A DNA stretch of 64,000 bases from Enterococcus haemoperoxidus ATCC BAA-382 (GCF_000407165.1 NZ_KE136479.1:755464-819463), one strand, 5' to 3'. Shown: positions 15,071-24,924, counted from the stretch's first letter. Translations and numbers: made by a program. Notes: a model not told the origin generated them from the sequence alone.

Positions 15071-18000
15071 ATGAATAAAGTGTACAAAATTTCCCTGAAT
15101 TACTTAGCCGTTTTGATGTTGGTGATCGCCAACTTGTTACCCACCGCCAGTGTGTTTGCAGAAGGACTGACCAAACCAGATGAAAATATCTTCGACTCAG
15201 AATCCTTATATATCAAAGCTGACACCAAGAAAAATGAAACGAACAACAAATTAATCGACGTAAACTACGAAGTAACGAACAAAAGGGATCAACCAATCGA
15301 TCACGTAGTTCTAAAACAAAAGAACCAAAATGACTCACCAGTAAAATTCGACGCAACAACCCTAAAAAGCGACGACCAATTGGTGGCGCCCGACGATCAA
15401 TCGATCCAGTTTGATCAAAAAGAAAACCAAGATGAGGGGACAGAACTAACCATCACCACGATCCAACCTCATACCACCAAACATCTGACAATCAGTGCCG
15501 AGCAAACAGATGAATCAATCCATCAGTTTGCTGTTGAAATAAATCAGGCAGACGAAAAATTAGGAGACATCACCCTAACACTGCCAAAGAACGAACAAGA
15601 AACGAGCAGTACATCATTACAAGAAAAAGAAGCTGACACAGAAGTAGCAGAATCTCAATCAGAAGAGCTAACAACTGCTGCACCAGAAGACTCAGCAGCA
15701 ACGACCTCAGAAGAAAACAATCAAGTCGCGCCGAGATCCCAAGCAATCGGACCAAGAATTGCGCCAACGCCAGGCCGTGGCTTTGATAAGCCAATTTATA
15801 AAAGCATCCACAAAGGGGAATTATTCTCTACAGGAAATACCAACTTAACCCCTGTAAACGAAGCGACAGCGAGCGCTTTTTTGAATACCAGAACGCCACT
15901 TAGCGGTCAAGCAATCAATAATTTTCAGTTGAAATTTGCGGATGTCGATGGCGATCCAACGACCTATAACTCAAGTAAAGCCTACATCGATTTAGATGGC
16001 GCCAAAGAAGTCGCATGGGCAGGCTTATTTTGGAGTGCATCCCGTTTTAAAGGCCCAGCTACAGCGACGAATATGACCGATGATGAAATCAGTGCTCCTG
16101 TTCAATTAACCACACCCAATGGAACAGTAACCCGTGTTGCACCACAAAGATATCATCGAATTGACCAAGATGCTACCAATCCTGGGCAAGGTTTTGGGTT
16201 TAATAATACGGGCTTTTCTAACTTTGCGGATGTGACCTCGATCCTTCAAGGAGATAAAAGTGCGACTGGTGCATACACATTAGCAGATATTCCGATGACC
16301 GATTTCCTACAAGGCAAATTTCAAAGTTTCAACTTCAGCGGTTGGAGTTTATTTATCGTGACCAAAGACCAAGCCAAACGATCCCGTACCTTCAATGTCT
16401 ATTATGGCGCTAGAGGGAACAAAGCTGGAACCAACAATGAATTTGTCATGAAAGACTTTCTAACCTCTAAACAAGGAAAATTAAACCCAATCGTGACGTG
16501 GTTTACCGTTCAAGGCGATAAATTTTTCACAGGTGACAATGCCCAAATCCAAAATAGTGCAGGAACTTGGGTCAATATCAGCAATACAATCAACCCAGTC
16601 GGTAATGTTATGAACGGAACCGTTTCAGATAACGATCAACACATGGTGGATAAATATCCGGGTCAATTTAATCCTGGCTTTCCCAACTTTTTAGATATCG
16701 ATGTCGATCGTTTGACCTTACCAGAAGGGATCATCACTAACAGTCAGAAACAAATCAACTTTAAAACAACCAGTAGCGGAGATGATTACTCAACCAACGC
16801 GATCGGTTTTTCAATCAATGCGGAAACACCCGAACTTGAAGTCACCAAAGAAATTATAAATCCAAAAGAAACCTATAAAATCGGGGATACCGTAACCTAT
16901 CGTGTCCATCTCAAAAATACCAAAGAAAACACGGAAGCGGTCAACAGTCTTTCTAAAGACCAATTAGATAGCCGTCTAGATTATGTACCCGGCAGCTTAT
17001 CCATCGTAAGTGGTCCAAATGCTGGCAATAAAACAGATGCCACAGGCGATGACCAAGGGGAATACACAGCAGCCGATCGTGCAATCACGTTTCGTGTAGG
17101 AGAGGGCGCCAACGGCACACAAGGCGGTAGCTACAAAGGAACGACCGCGGAAACAGTCTATGAATTTCAAGCAAAAATCAATGATACAGCCAAAGCAGAA
17201 GAACTGATTCCAAATAGTGCTACATTCCAAGGCGTAGATTCTGCCACAAGTACAATGATCGATAATACATCCAATGTCGTAGAGGTAAAAATCGCCCCAG
17301 AAGAACTGGTCGGCAAACTTGAAAGCTCAAAAACAGTCAACAATCAATCGCCAAAAATCGGCGACGAAATAGAATACACGATTCAATTTAAAAATACCGT
17401 ACCAAAGGGTATTTTAAATCAAGTGACCGTGACCGATACTTTACCAAAAGGGCTAACTTATATCGAAAACAGTGTCACAAGCACAGGGCCTGATCCAAAA
17501 CCAACCACATTAACGGTTGTAAATGGTCAAGTAACCGCTGAATACCCAAAAATCGCCGATACCGAAACACGCACCATTTCCTTTAAAGTTCGTGTCAATG
17601 AAGAAGCAGTAGTCGGACAACCGATCATCAATAAAGCAACGATCGATGATCACACAAATCCGCCCGATGAACCAGAAGTCCCAGTGACACCAATAAAAAC
17701 ACCGGGAGAATTAGAAAGTACCAAATCCGTCAACAATCAATCACCGAAAGTTGGGGATGAAGTCGAATATCGTTTGTCTTTTCGTAATAAAATTCCGAAT
17801 GGTGTCTTAAATCAAGTCACAGTGACGGATACTTTACCAAAAGGCATGACCTATGTAGACGGCAGTTTAACCAGCGAAGGCGCTGACCCGCAACCGACAA
17901 GTCTAACCATGACTGACGGAAAAGTCGTTGCAGAGTACCAAAAAATTCAAGATACAACAGTACGAACCATTGTCTTTAAAGTCAAAGTCAATGAAGAAGC

Positions 18001-21000
18001 TATTGTTGGGCAAAAAATCGTAAACAAGATAACTGTAGATGATCATGTCAATCCGCCCGATGAACCAGAAATTCCAGTAACACCTGTTGAAACACCTGGA
18101 CGATTAGATGTCACCAAATCCGTCAATGATCAAGCACCAAAAATCGGGGACGAAGTCGAATACCGGATTACCTTCAGAAATAAAATCACGAACGGTGTTT
18201 TAAACCAAGTTACCGTAACGGATACTTTGCCAAAAGGCGTAACCTATGTAGAAGGTAGCTTGACCAGTGAAGGAGACGATCCAAAGCCAACAAGCTTAAC
18301 CATGGAAAATGGTCAATTGACTGCTGAATACGGTATGATCAATGACACTAAAGTCCGTTCGATCATTTTCAAAGTCAAGGTCAACGATGAAGCAAAAATT
18401 GGCGAAGCAATCGTCAATAAAGCGAAAATCGATGATCACACCAATCCGCCAGATGAACCAGAAGTGCCGATCGTGCCAGTCATCACACCAGGCGAGTTGG
18501 AAAGTAGCAAATCAGTGAATAATCAAGCACCGAAAATCGGTGACGAAATCGAGTATCGCATCACATTCCGTAATAAAATCACAAACGGTGTCCTAAACCA
18601 AGTCACCGTGACCGACACCTTACCAAAAGGCTTAACCTATGTAGACGGAAGTTTGACCAGTGAAGGCGCTGATCCACAACCTACAAGCTTAACGATGGAA
18701 AATGGCCAACTTGTCGCTGAATATCCTGAAATCAAGGATACAACCATACGAACGATTAGTTTCAAAGTCACCGTAAATGCGGAAGCGGTAGTCGGACAAC
18801 CAATCGTCAATAAAGCGAAAATCGATGATCATACCAATCCGCCCGACGAACCAGAAGTGCCCGTCACACCCGTTGTAACACCGGGACAATTAGACGTAAC
18901 GAAATCAGTCAATCATCAAGCACCAAAAATCGGAGATGAAATCGAATACCGTATTAGTTTCCGTAATAAAGTCACAAATGGTGTGATCAATCAAGTCACT
19001 GTGACCGACACCTTACCAAAAGGGTTGACCTATGTAGAAGGCAGTCTAACAAGTGAAGGCGCTAATCCGAAGCCAACGAGTTTGATCATGGAAAATGGCA
19101 AAATGACCGCTGAATACCCAAAAATCGACGACAATACCGTCCGCTCTGTTGTGTTCAAAGTCCGCGTGAACGAAGAAGCGATAGTCGGACAACCAATCGT
19201 CAATCAAGCGATCATCGATGATCACACCAATCCACCAGATGAACCAGAAGTGCCCGTCACACCAGTCGAAACGCCCGGTGAATTAGAAAGCACTAAATCG
19301 GTAAATAACCAATCACCGAAAATTGGGGACGAAGTGGAATATCGCTTGTCTTTCCGTAATAAAATTACCAATGGCGTCTTAAACCAAGTGACGGTTACAG
19401 ATAATTTACCAAAAGGCATGACCTATGTAGAAGGCAGCTTAACTAGCGAAGGTGCTGATCCGCAGCCAACAAGTTTAACGATGGCGAATGGTAAAGTCGT
19501 TGCGGAATACCCGAAAATCCAAGACACAACAGTACGAACGATTGTCTTTAAAGTCAAAGTCAACGAAGAAGCCATTGTTGGGCAAAAAATCGTGAATAAG
19601 ATCACCGTTGACGATCATGTCAATCCGCCCGATGAGCCTGAAATCCCAGTTGTCCCAGTCGAAACACCTGGACAATTGGACGTGACAAAATCAGTAAATG
19701 ATCAAGCACCAAAAATCGGGGATGAAATCGAATACCGCATTACCTTCCGTAACAACGTCACAAATGGTGTCTTAAACCAAGTCACCGTGACCGACACGCT
19801 ACCAAAAGGCGTAACATACGTAGAAGGCAGTGTGACAAGCGAAGGTGATGAACCCAAACCGACAAGTTTAACGGTGGAAAAGGGCAAACTAATCGCTGAA
19901 TATCCAAAAATCAGTGATAACAAATCCCGTTCGATTGTCTTTAAAGTCAAAGTAAACGAAGAAGCAAAAGTCGGTGAACCAATCGTAAACAAAGCCAAAA
20001 TCGACGATCACACCAATCCACCGAACGAACCAGAAGTACCTGTAACACCAGTCGAAACACCAGGAGAACTAGAAAGTACGAAAACGGTGAACAATCAATC
20101 ACCGAAAATCGGGGATGAAATCGAATATCGAATTCGTTTCAACAATAAAATCCCAAATGGTGTCCTAAACCAAGTTACGGTAACGGATACTCTACCAAAA
20201 GGAGTAACGTATGTAGAAGGTAGCTTAACCAGTGAAGGTGATGATCCAAAACCAACAAGCTTAACCATGGAAAATGGTCAGTTGGTTGCAGAATACCCGA
20301 AAATCACCGACACTAACATTCGTTCAATCGTATTCAAAGTGACTGTCAACGAAGAAGCTGTTATCGGACAGCCAATCATCAATAAAGCCAAAATCGATGA
20401 TCACACGAATCCGCCAGATGAACCAGAAGTCCCAGTGACACCAGTCGAAACACCGGGGGAATTAGAAAGTACGAAAACAGTCAATAACCAAGCACCGAAA
20501 ATCGGGGATGAAATTGAATATCGAATCAATTTCAATAACAAAATAGCAAAAGGTGTTTTAAACCAAGTCACCGTCACCGATGTATTACCAAAAGGCGTAA
20601 CGTATGTGGAAGGTAGTTTAACCAGTGAGGGCGCTGATCCTAAACCGACAAGCTTAACCATGACAAATGGCAAACTATTCGCAGAATACCCAAAAATCAG
20701 CGACACCAAAACCCGTTCCATCGTGTTCAAAGTGACCGTCAACGAAGAAGCAGTAGTTGGTCAACCCATCATCAACAAAGCCAAAATCGATGACCACACG
20801 AATCTACCCGATGAGCCAGAAGTGCCAGTGACGCCAGTAGAAACACCGGGGGAATTAGAAAGTACGAAAACAGTCAATAACCAAGCACCGAAAATCGGCG
20901 AAGAAATCGAATATCGTATCACCTTCCGTAACAAAATCACTAATGGTATCTTAAACCAAGTCACCGTCACGGATACCCTACCAAAGGGCGTAACCTATGT

Positions 21001-21760
21001 AGAAAACAGTGTGAAAAGTGAGGGCGATGAGCCAAAACCGACAAGCTTAACGGTAAAAAACGGTAAACTAACTGCTGAATACCCAACAATCAGCGATACC
21101 AAAACCCGTTCTATCGTGTTCAAAGTGACGGTTAACGAAGAAGCAGTGGTTGGTCAACCGATCATCAATAAAGCAAAAATCGATGATCACACGAATCCGC
21201 CCGATGAACCAGAAGTACCCGTGACACCAGAACAACCGCTAGGGAAACTAGAAAGCGAGAAAACAGTCAATAAAAAGACCGTTAAAATCGGTGAAGAGAT
21301 TGAATACCGCATCAGTTTCCGCAATACAGTAAAAAATGGTCTCTTGAATCAAGTCACAGTCACAGACAATCTACCAAAAGGGTTGACCTATGTAGAAAAT
21401 AGTGCGAAAAGTGAAGGGGACGATCCGAAACCAACAAGCTTAACGGTAAAAAATGGAAAAGTAGTCGCCGAATACCCAAGAATCAGCGACACGAAAACTC
21501 GTTCCATCGTATTCAAAGTCAAAATTAACAAAGAAGCCGTTCCAGGCCAACAAATCAAAAACATAGCGGTAGTGGATGACCACATCAATCCGCCAGATAA
21601 ACCCGAGGTACCTGTAATACCTGAAAAAGAAGATCCAGGAAAACCTAATCTTCCAGAGGCAGGAGAAGCATTATCAAATTCAGCCGTATTTATTGGGTTT
21701 GCGATGTTAGCGACAGTAATATTGGTAAATCTGGAACAAAGGAAAAAGGATAAAAATTAA
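15071..21760 (+). CDS. giant LPxTG-type cell-wall adhesin with DUF11 repeats
   Basis: 2229 residues. Signal peptide (about 1-31, ending SVFAEG); a Glu/Ser/Thr-rich stretch (about 180-225); a globular N-terminal region (about 240-590) likely to be the ligand-binding part; one diverged DUF11-like domain (about 592-745); then eleven repeats of 131 residues each opening TPGELESTKSVNNQ-like and holding VTVTDTLPKG and DDHTNPPDEPEVP; a sorting signal LPEAG followed by a hydrophobic segment and the tail EQRKKDKN. LPEAG in place of LPxTG still fits sortase recognition variants, but anchoring is an inference. DUF11 repeats form Ig-like stalks that project adhesins from the wall. Own promoter and terminator. 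Confidence 0.9.
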   Translation: MNKVYKISLNYLAVLMLVIANLLPTASVFAEGLTKPDENIFDSESLYIKADTKKNETNNKLIDVNYEVTNKRDQPIDHVVLKQKNQNDSPVKFDATTLKSDDQLVAPDDQSIQFDQKENQDEGTELTITTIQPHTTKHLTISAEQTDESIHQFAVEINQADEKLGDITLTLPKNEQETSSTSLQEKEADTEVAESQSEELTTAAPEDSAATTSEENNQVAPRSQAIGPRIAPTPGRGFDKPIYKSIHKGELFSTGNTNLTPVNEATASAFLNTRTPLSGQAINNFQLKFADVDGDPTTYNSSKAYIDLDGAKEVAWAGLFWSASRFKGPATATNMTDDEISAPVQLTTPNGTVTRVAPQRYHRIDQDATNPGQGFGFNNTGFSNFADVTSILQGDKSATGAYTLADIPMTDFLQGKFQSFNFSGWSLFIVTKDQAKRSRTFNVYYGARGNKAGTNNEFVMKDFLTSKQGKLNPIVTWFTVQGDKFFTGDNAQIQNSAGTWVNISNTINPVGNVMNGTVSDNDQHMVDKYPGQFNPGFPNFLDIDVDRLTLPEGIITNSQKQINFKTTSSGDDYSTNAIGFSINAETPELEVTKEIINPKETYKIGDTVTYRVHLKNTKENTEAVNSLSKDQLDSRLDYVPGSLSIVSGPNAGNKTDATGDDQGEYTAADRAITFRVGEGANGTQGGSYKGTTAETVYEFQAKINDTAKAEELIPNSATFQGVDSATSTMIDNTSNVVEVKIAPEELVGKLESSKTVNNQSPKIGDEIEYTIQFKNTVPKGILNQVTVTDTLPKGLTYIENSVTSTGPDPKPTTLTVVNGQVTAEYPKIADTETRTISFKVRVNEEAVVGQPIINKATIDDHTNPPDEPEVPVTPIKTPGELESTKSVNNQSPKVGDEVEYRLSFRNKIPNGVLNQVTVTDTLPKGMTYVDGSLTSEGADPQPTSLTMTDGKVVAEYQKIQDTTVRTIVFKVKVNEEAIVGQKIVNKITVDDHVNPPDEPEIPVTPVETPGRLDVTKSVNDQAPKIGDEVEYRITFRNKITNGVLNQVTVTDTLPKGVTYVEGSLTSEGDDPKPTSLTMENGQLTAEYGMINDTKVRSIIFKVKVNDEAKIGEAIVNKAKIDDHTNPPDEPEVPIVPVITPGELESSKSVNNQAPKIGDEIEYRITFRNKITNGVLNQVTVTDTLPKGLTYVDGSLTSEGADPQPTSLTMENGQLVAEYPEIKDTTIRTISFKVTVNAEAVVGQPIVNKAKIDDHTNPPDEPEVPVTPVVTPGQLDVTKSVNHQAPKIGDEIEYRISFRNKVTNGVINQVTVTDTLPKGLTYVEGSLTSEGANPKPTSLIMENGKMTAEYPKIDDNTVRSVVFKVRVNEEAIVGQPIVNQAIIDDHTNPPDEPEVPVTPVETPGELESTKSVNNQSPKIGDEVEYRLSFRNKITNGVLNQVTVTDNLPKGMTYVEGSLTSEGADPQPTSLTMANGKVVAEYPKIQDTTVRTIVFKVKVNEEAIVGQKIVNKITVDDHVNPPDEPEIPVVPVETPGQLDVTKSVNDQAPKIGDEIEYRITFRNNVTNGVLNQVTVTDTLPKGVTYVEGSVTSEGDEPKPTSLTVEKGKLIAEYPKISDNKSRSIVFKVKVNEEAKVGEPIVNKAKIDDHTNPPNEPEVPVTPVETPGELESTKTVNNQSPKIGDEIEYRIRFNNKIPNGVLNQVTVTDTLPKGVTYVEGSLTSEGDDPKPTSLTMENGQLVAEYPKITDTNIRSIVFKVTVNEEAVIGQPIINKAKIDDHTNPPDEPEVPVTPVETPGELESTKTVNNQAPKIGDEIEYRINFNNKIAKGVLNQVTVTDVLPKGVTYVEGSLTSEGADPKPTSLTMTNGKLFAEYPKISDTKTRSIVFKVTVNEEAVVGQPIINKAKIDDHTNLPDEPEVPVTPVETPGELESTKTVNNQAPKIGEEIEYRITFRNKITNGILNQVTVTDTLPKGVTYVENSVKSEGDEPKPTSLTVKNGKLTAEYPTISDTKTRSIVFKVTVNEEAVVGQPIINKAKIDDHTNPPDEPEVPVTPEQPLGKLESEKTVNKKTVKIGEEIEYRISFRNTVKNGLLNQVTVTDNLPKGLTYVENSAKSEGDDPKPTSLTVKNGKVVAEYPRISDTKTRSIVFKVKINKEAVPGQQIKNIAVVDDHINPPDKPEVPVIPEKEDPGKPNLPEAGEALSNSAVFIGFAMLATVILVNLEQRKKDKN
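17312..21620 (+). repeat. eleven tandem 393-bp repeats inside the adhesin gene
   Basis: Period 393 bp (131 codons), measured between the TPG codons at 17699, 18092 and 18485. The first and last units are the most diverged. Inner units alternate two types, ELESTKSVNNQ and LDVTKSVNDQ (for example units 2/3, 4/5, 6/7), which suggests that pairs of repeats were duplicated together. Copy number is likely to vary between strains. Confidence 0.9.
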
Positions 21761-21787
21761 CCAATATCATTAATCTGATGAGAAGGA

Positions 21788-21827
21788 ACAGGGAAGAACT
21801 TACTTTTAAGTTTTTTCCTGTTTTTTT
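21788..21827 (+). terminator. terminator of the adhesin gene
   Basis: ACAGGGAAGAACTT pairs with AAGTTTTTTCCTGT (two G-U pairs) and is followed by TTTTTT. Confidence 0.8.
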
Positions 21828-21948
21828 GAGTAAAATTAAAATAGCTTTTTCTTAAATGAGCGAATATGTCAACAAATTCATCCTTTTTCAACCTACTCAA
21901 AAATGATACGATAAAAGAGGTACAAATAAAGAATAAAGGAGAAAAGAA

Positions 21949-22401
21949 ATGGAGTTGGGAAGGTTATATTCCGATGCATATCGCAGAGGAATCATGTTGG
22001 GTGTGTTCTTTTTATTACCTGTAATCCTATGTTTTGGGTTGATTATTTTTACTGATGTCGATCGACTCGGCCTGCAAATGGGGTTAATAGGTGGAACGAT
22101 TTTTGCTGTATTATCGATTTTTCAATTTATCTTTAGAAAAGATGGGTTGTATTTGTATGAGAATGGCTTAGAGCTGGTTCATTTTAATCGAAAGAAAGTA
22201 TTAATGTACGAAGATATACGCTATTTTACAATTACAAGTAACTGGAATCTAGCTGGGATCAGTACAAGTTTTATCTCATTTCGTAAGTCACCCCATATCG
22301 TGATTCGTTTAAAGAATGAAAAAATGATCAAAGTCTTTTTTGAAGTGAATCAGTTTGCAGCAAGTGAGTTGGCAAACAAAGTAACCTATGTTAAATCATA
22401 G
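21949..22401 (+). CDS. small membrane protein with PH-like C-terminal part
   Basis: 150 residues. Two hydrophobic segments (about 16-35 and 42-60) are followed by a soluble beta-rich part (70-145: GLYLYENGLELVHFNRKKVLMYEDIRYF) that resembles the PH-like domains of small Bacillota membrane proteins. AAAGGAG precedes the ATG and a strong terminator follows, so it is a single-gene unit. Function unknown. It lies between the adhesin and the LXG module without clear relation to either. Confidence 0.65.
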   Translation: MELGRLYSDAYRRGIMLGVFFLLPVILCFGLIIFTDVDRLGLQMGLIGGTIFAVLSIFQFIFRKDGLYLYENGLELVHFNRKKVLMYEDIRYFTITSNWNLAGISTSFISFRKSPHIVIRLKNEKMIKVFFEVNQFAASELANKVTYVKS

Positions 22402-22408
22402 TATTTCT

Positions 22409-22443
22409 AAGAACTTGTCAGATTTATGGACAAGTTCTTTTAG
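22409..22443 (+). terminator. intrinsic terminator
   Basis: AAGAACTTGTC-9-GACAAGTTCTT followed by TTAG TTTAA, eight bases after the stop of the small membrane protein. Confidence 0.8.
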
Positions 22444-22494
22444 TTTAATCTAAGATACTTGATGAAATGGAGCGTTTATATTTTGAAAAATAGT

Positions 22495-22525
22495 AATTGC
22501 AAGTCTCAGATTTGCAATTTTTTTT
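22495..22525 (+). terminator. second terminator-like hairpin before the LXG operon
   Basis: AATTGCAA-9-TTGCAATT followed by a run of T. No gene lies between it and the previous terminator, so it may insulate the LXG operon or end a short RNA. Confidence 0.55.
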
Positions 22526-22632
22526 CGTCTAAAAGAAAAATTTGATAACTATAAGACACATTAATGTGGCAAAATGATGTTAAGGAGTTTAGGGAGACGA
22601 AAATGTAAAAATAGGGGAAAGGGGGTTGAAAT

Positions 22633-22944
22633 ATGTCGGAAACCAAAAGCAGCCTAACTGTGGCAGGAGTTATTTCAGCGCGGTTTAATCATACTGTCCG
22701 TGGTTTTTCTTCCGTGAATAAAACGACATGTGAAGCTGAACACACCACCTTAAGTGGAAATAATAATGCCCAAAATAGCTTAACAAGTATTCATAGTCGA
22801 GGGCAGCGTATAGCAAATGCGATTACTCGTGACGGTAATCATATTCATTCAAAAGCACAAGAATTCAGTTTGATCGATCAAACAATCAAACAACCTTTTG
22901 ACTTACAACGATTTTCTTCATCTCTTGGAGGTGGCAGAAGCTGA
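22633..22944 (+). CDS. DUF3130/TIGR04197-type WXG100-like T7SS partner (LapC1-like)
   Basis: 103 residues, two predicted helices around a central turn, no signal peptide. The text SSVNKTTCEAEHTTLSGNNNAQ and a C-terminal FSLIDQTIKQPF match the SACOL2603-type T7SS small-effector family. AAGGGGG precedes the ATG. It overlaps the next gene by one base (TGATG). Known: DUF3130 proteins bind cognate LXG domains together with DUF3958 proteins to form the export signal of T7SSb. The gene order DUF3130, DUF3958, LXG here is the canonical one. Confidence 0.8.
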   Translation: MSETKSSLTVAGVISARFNHTVRGFSSVNKTTCEAEHTTLSGNNNAQNSLTSIHSRGQRIANAITRDGNHIHSKAQEFSLIDQTIKQPFDLQRFSSSLGGGRS

Positions 22945-23321
22945 TGAGTATAAAAGAAAAAGAACTAAAAATTAATCAGCAGTTACGACAGGTGAATCTT
23001 GAGCAAGAAGAAAAATGCCAAGAGATTCAGGAATTAGAAGAGTTGGAAGCAGATTATTTTTCGATTCATCAACAGGAACAACAATATTACCAAGCTTTGA
23101 TTTTTAACAATGAAGGCTCGCAATATACAGGTCATTTTATAAAATTAGATGATGAGGCTAATCGCATACATCAATATGAGCGCCAACGTTTAGAAGATAT
23201 AGCAGAACGTTTGGTAAGTGAGGAAGTGCAATTAAGAGACAAAGAAGAAGAATTATACATTCAAAGAGCACAGCTGTTTTCTGATATAGAAAGAGTGGAG
23301 GATGACCGCTATGGGCATTGA
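22944..23321 (+). CDS. DUF3958-type coiled-coil T7SS partner (LapC2-like)
   Basis: 125 residues, continuous Gln/Glu-rich helix (INQQLRQVNLEQEEKCQEIQ and LEELEADYFSIHQQEQQYY), no signal peptide or membrane segment. It shares one base with the upstream gene and overlaps the LXG gene by 20 bases, a tightly coupled trio. By family knowledge it is the second targeting factor for the LXG protein, acting as an export chaperone in the cytoplasm. Confidence 0.75.
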   Translation: MSIKEKELKINQQLRQVNLEQEEKCQEIQELEELEADYFSIHQQEQQYYQALIFNNEGSQYTGHFIKLDDEANRIHQYERQRLEDIAERLVSEEVQLRDKEEELYIQRAQLFSDIERVEDDRYGH

Positions 23322-24072
23322 TTTTTACATAGATGAAGTAAATGGACAAAGTGCTGCTGCAAAACAAATGGCAAATGAATACATTCAATTTTGCGGAACA
23401 TTGAAGAATAGTGTCGATGCATTTATGAATGCACCACTTTCTAGTAAAACGTATGATTCAGCGAAAGTCTATTTCTCAGCAGTCTATCCGATATTAGCAA
23501 ATGGGTTTATACTGGCCTGTGAGGCATTAATTGAAGCGCACAGTAAATTTCCCAAAGAGTTTCAGTCCTCGGTAGACACGTGTGATGTGATCGAAGAACA
23601 ATTAAAAGCAGAGCTTGCACAAGGGCAGGCTATACTGCAAAATATGGTACGTACGATGGACAAAGAAAAAGTACCTAATCCACGGATGAAACAACGGTAT
23701 CTAGGCGTGCAAAGTTCGATTCAAAAGAACAAAGAAAAACTGCAGAAGTTGTATGAATTCAATACAACCTCCCAAAATTTGTTTTCAGAATTCGAAGCAC
23801 AGCTGGCAAATTTAGATGCTGGACTAGCAGAAGTTGAAAAAGGCGCAGCATGGAATCCTGTTTCAGGAACATTTGATTTGTCGAGGATGAATTTATCTTG
23901 GATAAAGCCGATAGGAAATGAGTGGGATAAACGACAGAAGAAAATTGAAGCAAAAGCTAGAGTATCTGAACAAATACATCAAAAAATAGACTATCAATTT
24001 AATGAAGTAGACAATCTAATTGGTGTGATTGTGAATGGAGAATTTGACCTCGCGAAAGCGCACGAAGTATAA
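23302..24072 (+). CDS. LXG-domain T7SS protein lacking a C-terminal toxin domain
   Basis: 256 residues. It begins MGIDFYIDEVNGQSAAAKQM, the usual LXG opening, and is helical throughout, with the family-like WNPVSGTFDLSRMNL near residue 190-210. The length equals the LXG targeting domain alone; polymorphic toxins normally continue with 100-300 residues of toxin. A TAA stops the frame and 35 further in-frame codons follow (24076-24183), then a terminator. So the toxin was deleted or replaced, leaving a carrier without warhead. It may still be exported with its two partners. No immunity gene is visible. Confidence 0.8.
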   Translation: MTAMGIDFYIDEVNGQSAAAKQMANEYIQFCGTLKNSVDAFMNAPLSSKTYDSAKVYFSAVYPILANGFILACEALIEAHSKFPKEFQSSVDTCDVIEEQLKAELAQGQAILQNMVRTMDKEKVPNPRMKQRYLGVQSSIQKNKEKLQKLYEFNTTSQNLFSEFEAQLANLDAGLAEVEKGAAWNPVSGTFDLSRMNLSWIKPIGNEWDKRQKKIEAKARVSEQIHQKIDYQFNEVDNLIGVIVNGEFDLAKAHEV

Positions 24073-24075
24073 AAA

Positions 24076-24183
24076 ATGATTGAAGCTCATGACATTGGTT
24101 GTTTAAGAGGATTTGGTTCAGAATGTTTAGATCAATGGAATATTAATGAGGGAAAATCTATTGTAGATGATTTATTTGGCTAA
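24076..24183 (+). pseudogene. 35-codon stump in frame after the LXG stop
   Basis: ATG at 24076 is in the same frame as the LXG gene, two codons after its stop, and encodes MIEAHDIGCLRGFGSECLDQ and then a short acidic end up to TAA 24183. No ribosome binding site. It could be the end of a toxin or immunity protein joined by deletion. Confidence 0.4.
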
Positions 24184-24208
24184 GCAGTATTTGTTATTGA
24201 TTCAAAAT

Positions 24209-24256
24209 AAAAAGCATGTAAAGGAGACTTTTGTCAGTCTTTCTACATGCTTTTTC
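24209..24256. terminator. bidirectional terminator between LXG module and coa operon
   Basis: AAAAAGCATGTA pairs with TACATGCTTTTT around an inner GGAGAC/GTCTTT hairpin. A-tract and T-tract on either side let it serve both converging operons. Confidence 0.8.
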
Positions 24257-24263
24257 ACTATCA

Positions 24264-24908
24264 TTACAATTTTTGTGTGGCATTTTTTTTCACTAAGCGC
24301 AATAATACAGAAGCGACACCAACCGTGGCAACAGCTGCAACGATTGCTTCCACAACGCCACTGGTAAAAATTACGGTCAAAATACCTGTATAAATCGCGG
24401 TACCGCTTGCGCCAATGCTTTGTGCATAAGAATCTTTAAATAGAAAATAAATCAAGTTCATCACGAGGATCGTATTTGTAACGGAACCAAGAAAACCTGC
24501 AATAAACAAACTAACAGGTTGTGAACTAGGTTTATTTTTTGTCAGTTTTTTTAAACCTATAAAAACAAAATAAGGCACAATACCGATTAAAATTCGTGGA
24601 ACTAGAGCAACAATAATTGCTTTCCAACTCCCTTGATCAGTTCCGATTACAGGAATAAACGGAGAGAAAACAAAGGACAGTGGCGACAAAACAATCGTGC
24701 TGCGGATCATACTGATGATACCAAAGACGCCGCCTAAAAACGCACCGATTCTTGGGCCTAAGACAATGGATGCGATAATCACTGGAATGTGCATGGTTGT
24801 CGCATTGATCGGTCCGATTGGAATAAATCCTAAAAAAGGAACTGCAGATAGTAGAATTAGAATCGCTAAAAACATAGCAGTTAATGTAAAGGTTTTAGTA
24901 TTTTTCAT
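24264..24908 (-). CDS. ECF transporter S component, probably pantothenate-related
   Basis: 214 residues with about six membrane segments and the S-component features of an N-terminal TAMFLAILILLSAVPFLGFIP helix and a PINATTMHIPVIIASIVLGPRIG loop. ECF S components bind the vitamin and use a shared energising module encoded elsewhere. It is the last gene of an operon with coaB and coaC, 16 bases after coaC. That neighbourhood is the usual one for the PanT-like S component of streptococci and enterococci, so pantothenate or a precursor of CoA is the most likely substrate. The substrate is inferred from context. Confidence 0.8.
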   Translation of the reverse strand: MKNTKTFTLTAMFLAILILLSAVPFLGFIPIGPINATTMHIPVIIASIVLGPRIGAFLGGVFGIISMIRSTIVLSPLSFVFSPFIPVIGTDQGSWKAIIVALVPRILIGIVPYFVFIGLKKLTKNKPSSQPVSLFIAGFLGSVTNTILVMNLIYFLFKDSYAQSIGASGTAIYTGILTVIFTSGVVEAIVAAVATVGVASVLLRLVKKNATQKL

Positions 24909-24924
24909 AAATGACTCCTCAAAA

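Noticed and set aside
15570-21588. Several minus-strand open frames of 60-113 codons inside the adhesin gene
   Set aside because: They recur with the repeat period and are antisense shadows of the repeat codons, without start signals.
22633-24072. Complete LXG toxin-immunity locus
   Set aside because: The LXG protein ends after the targeting domain and no immunity gene follows, so only the carrier part is annotated.
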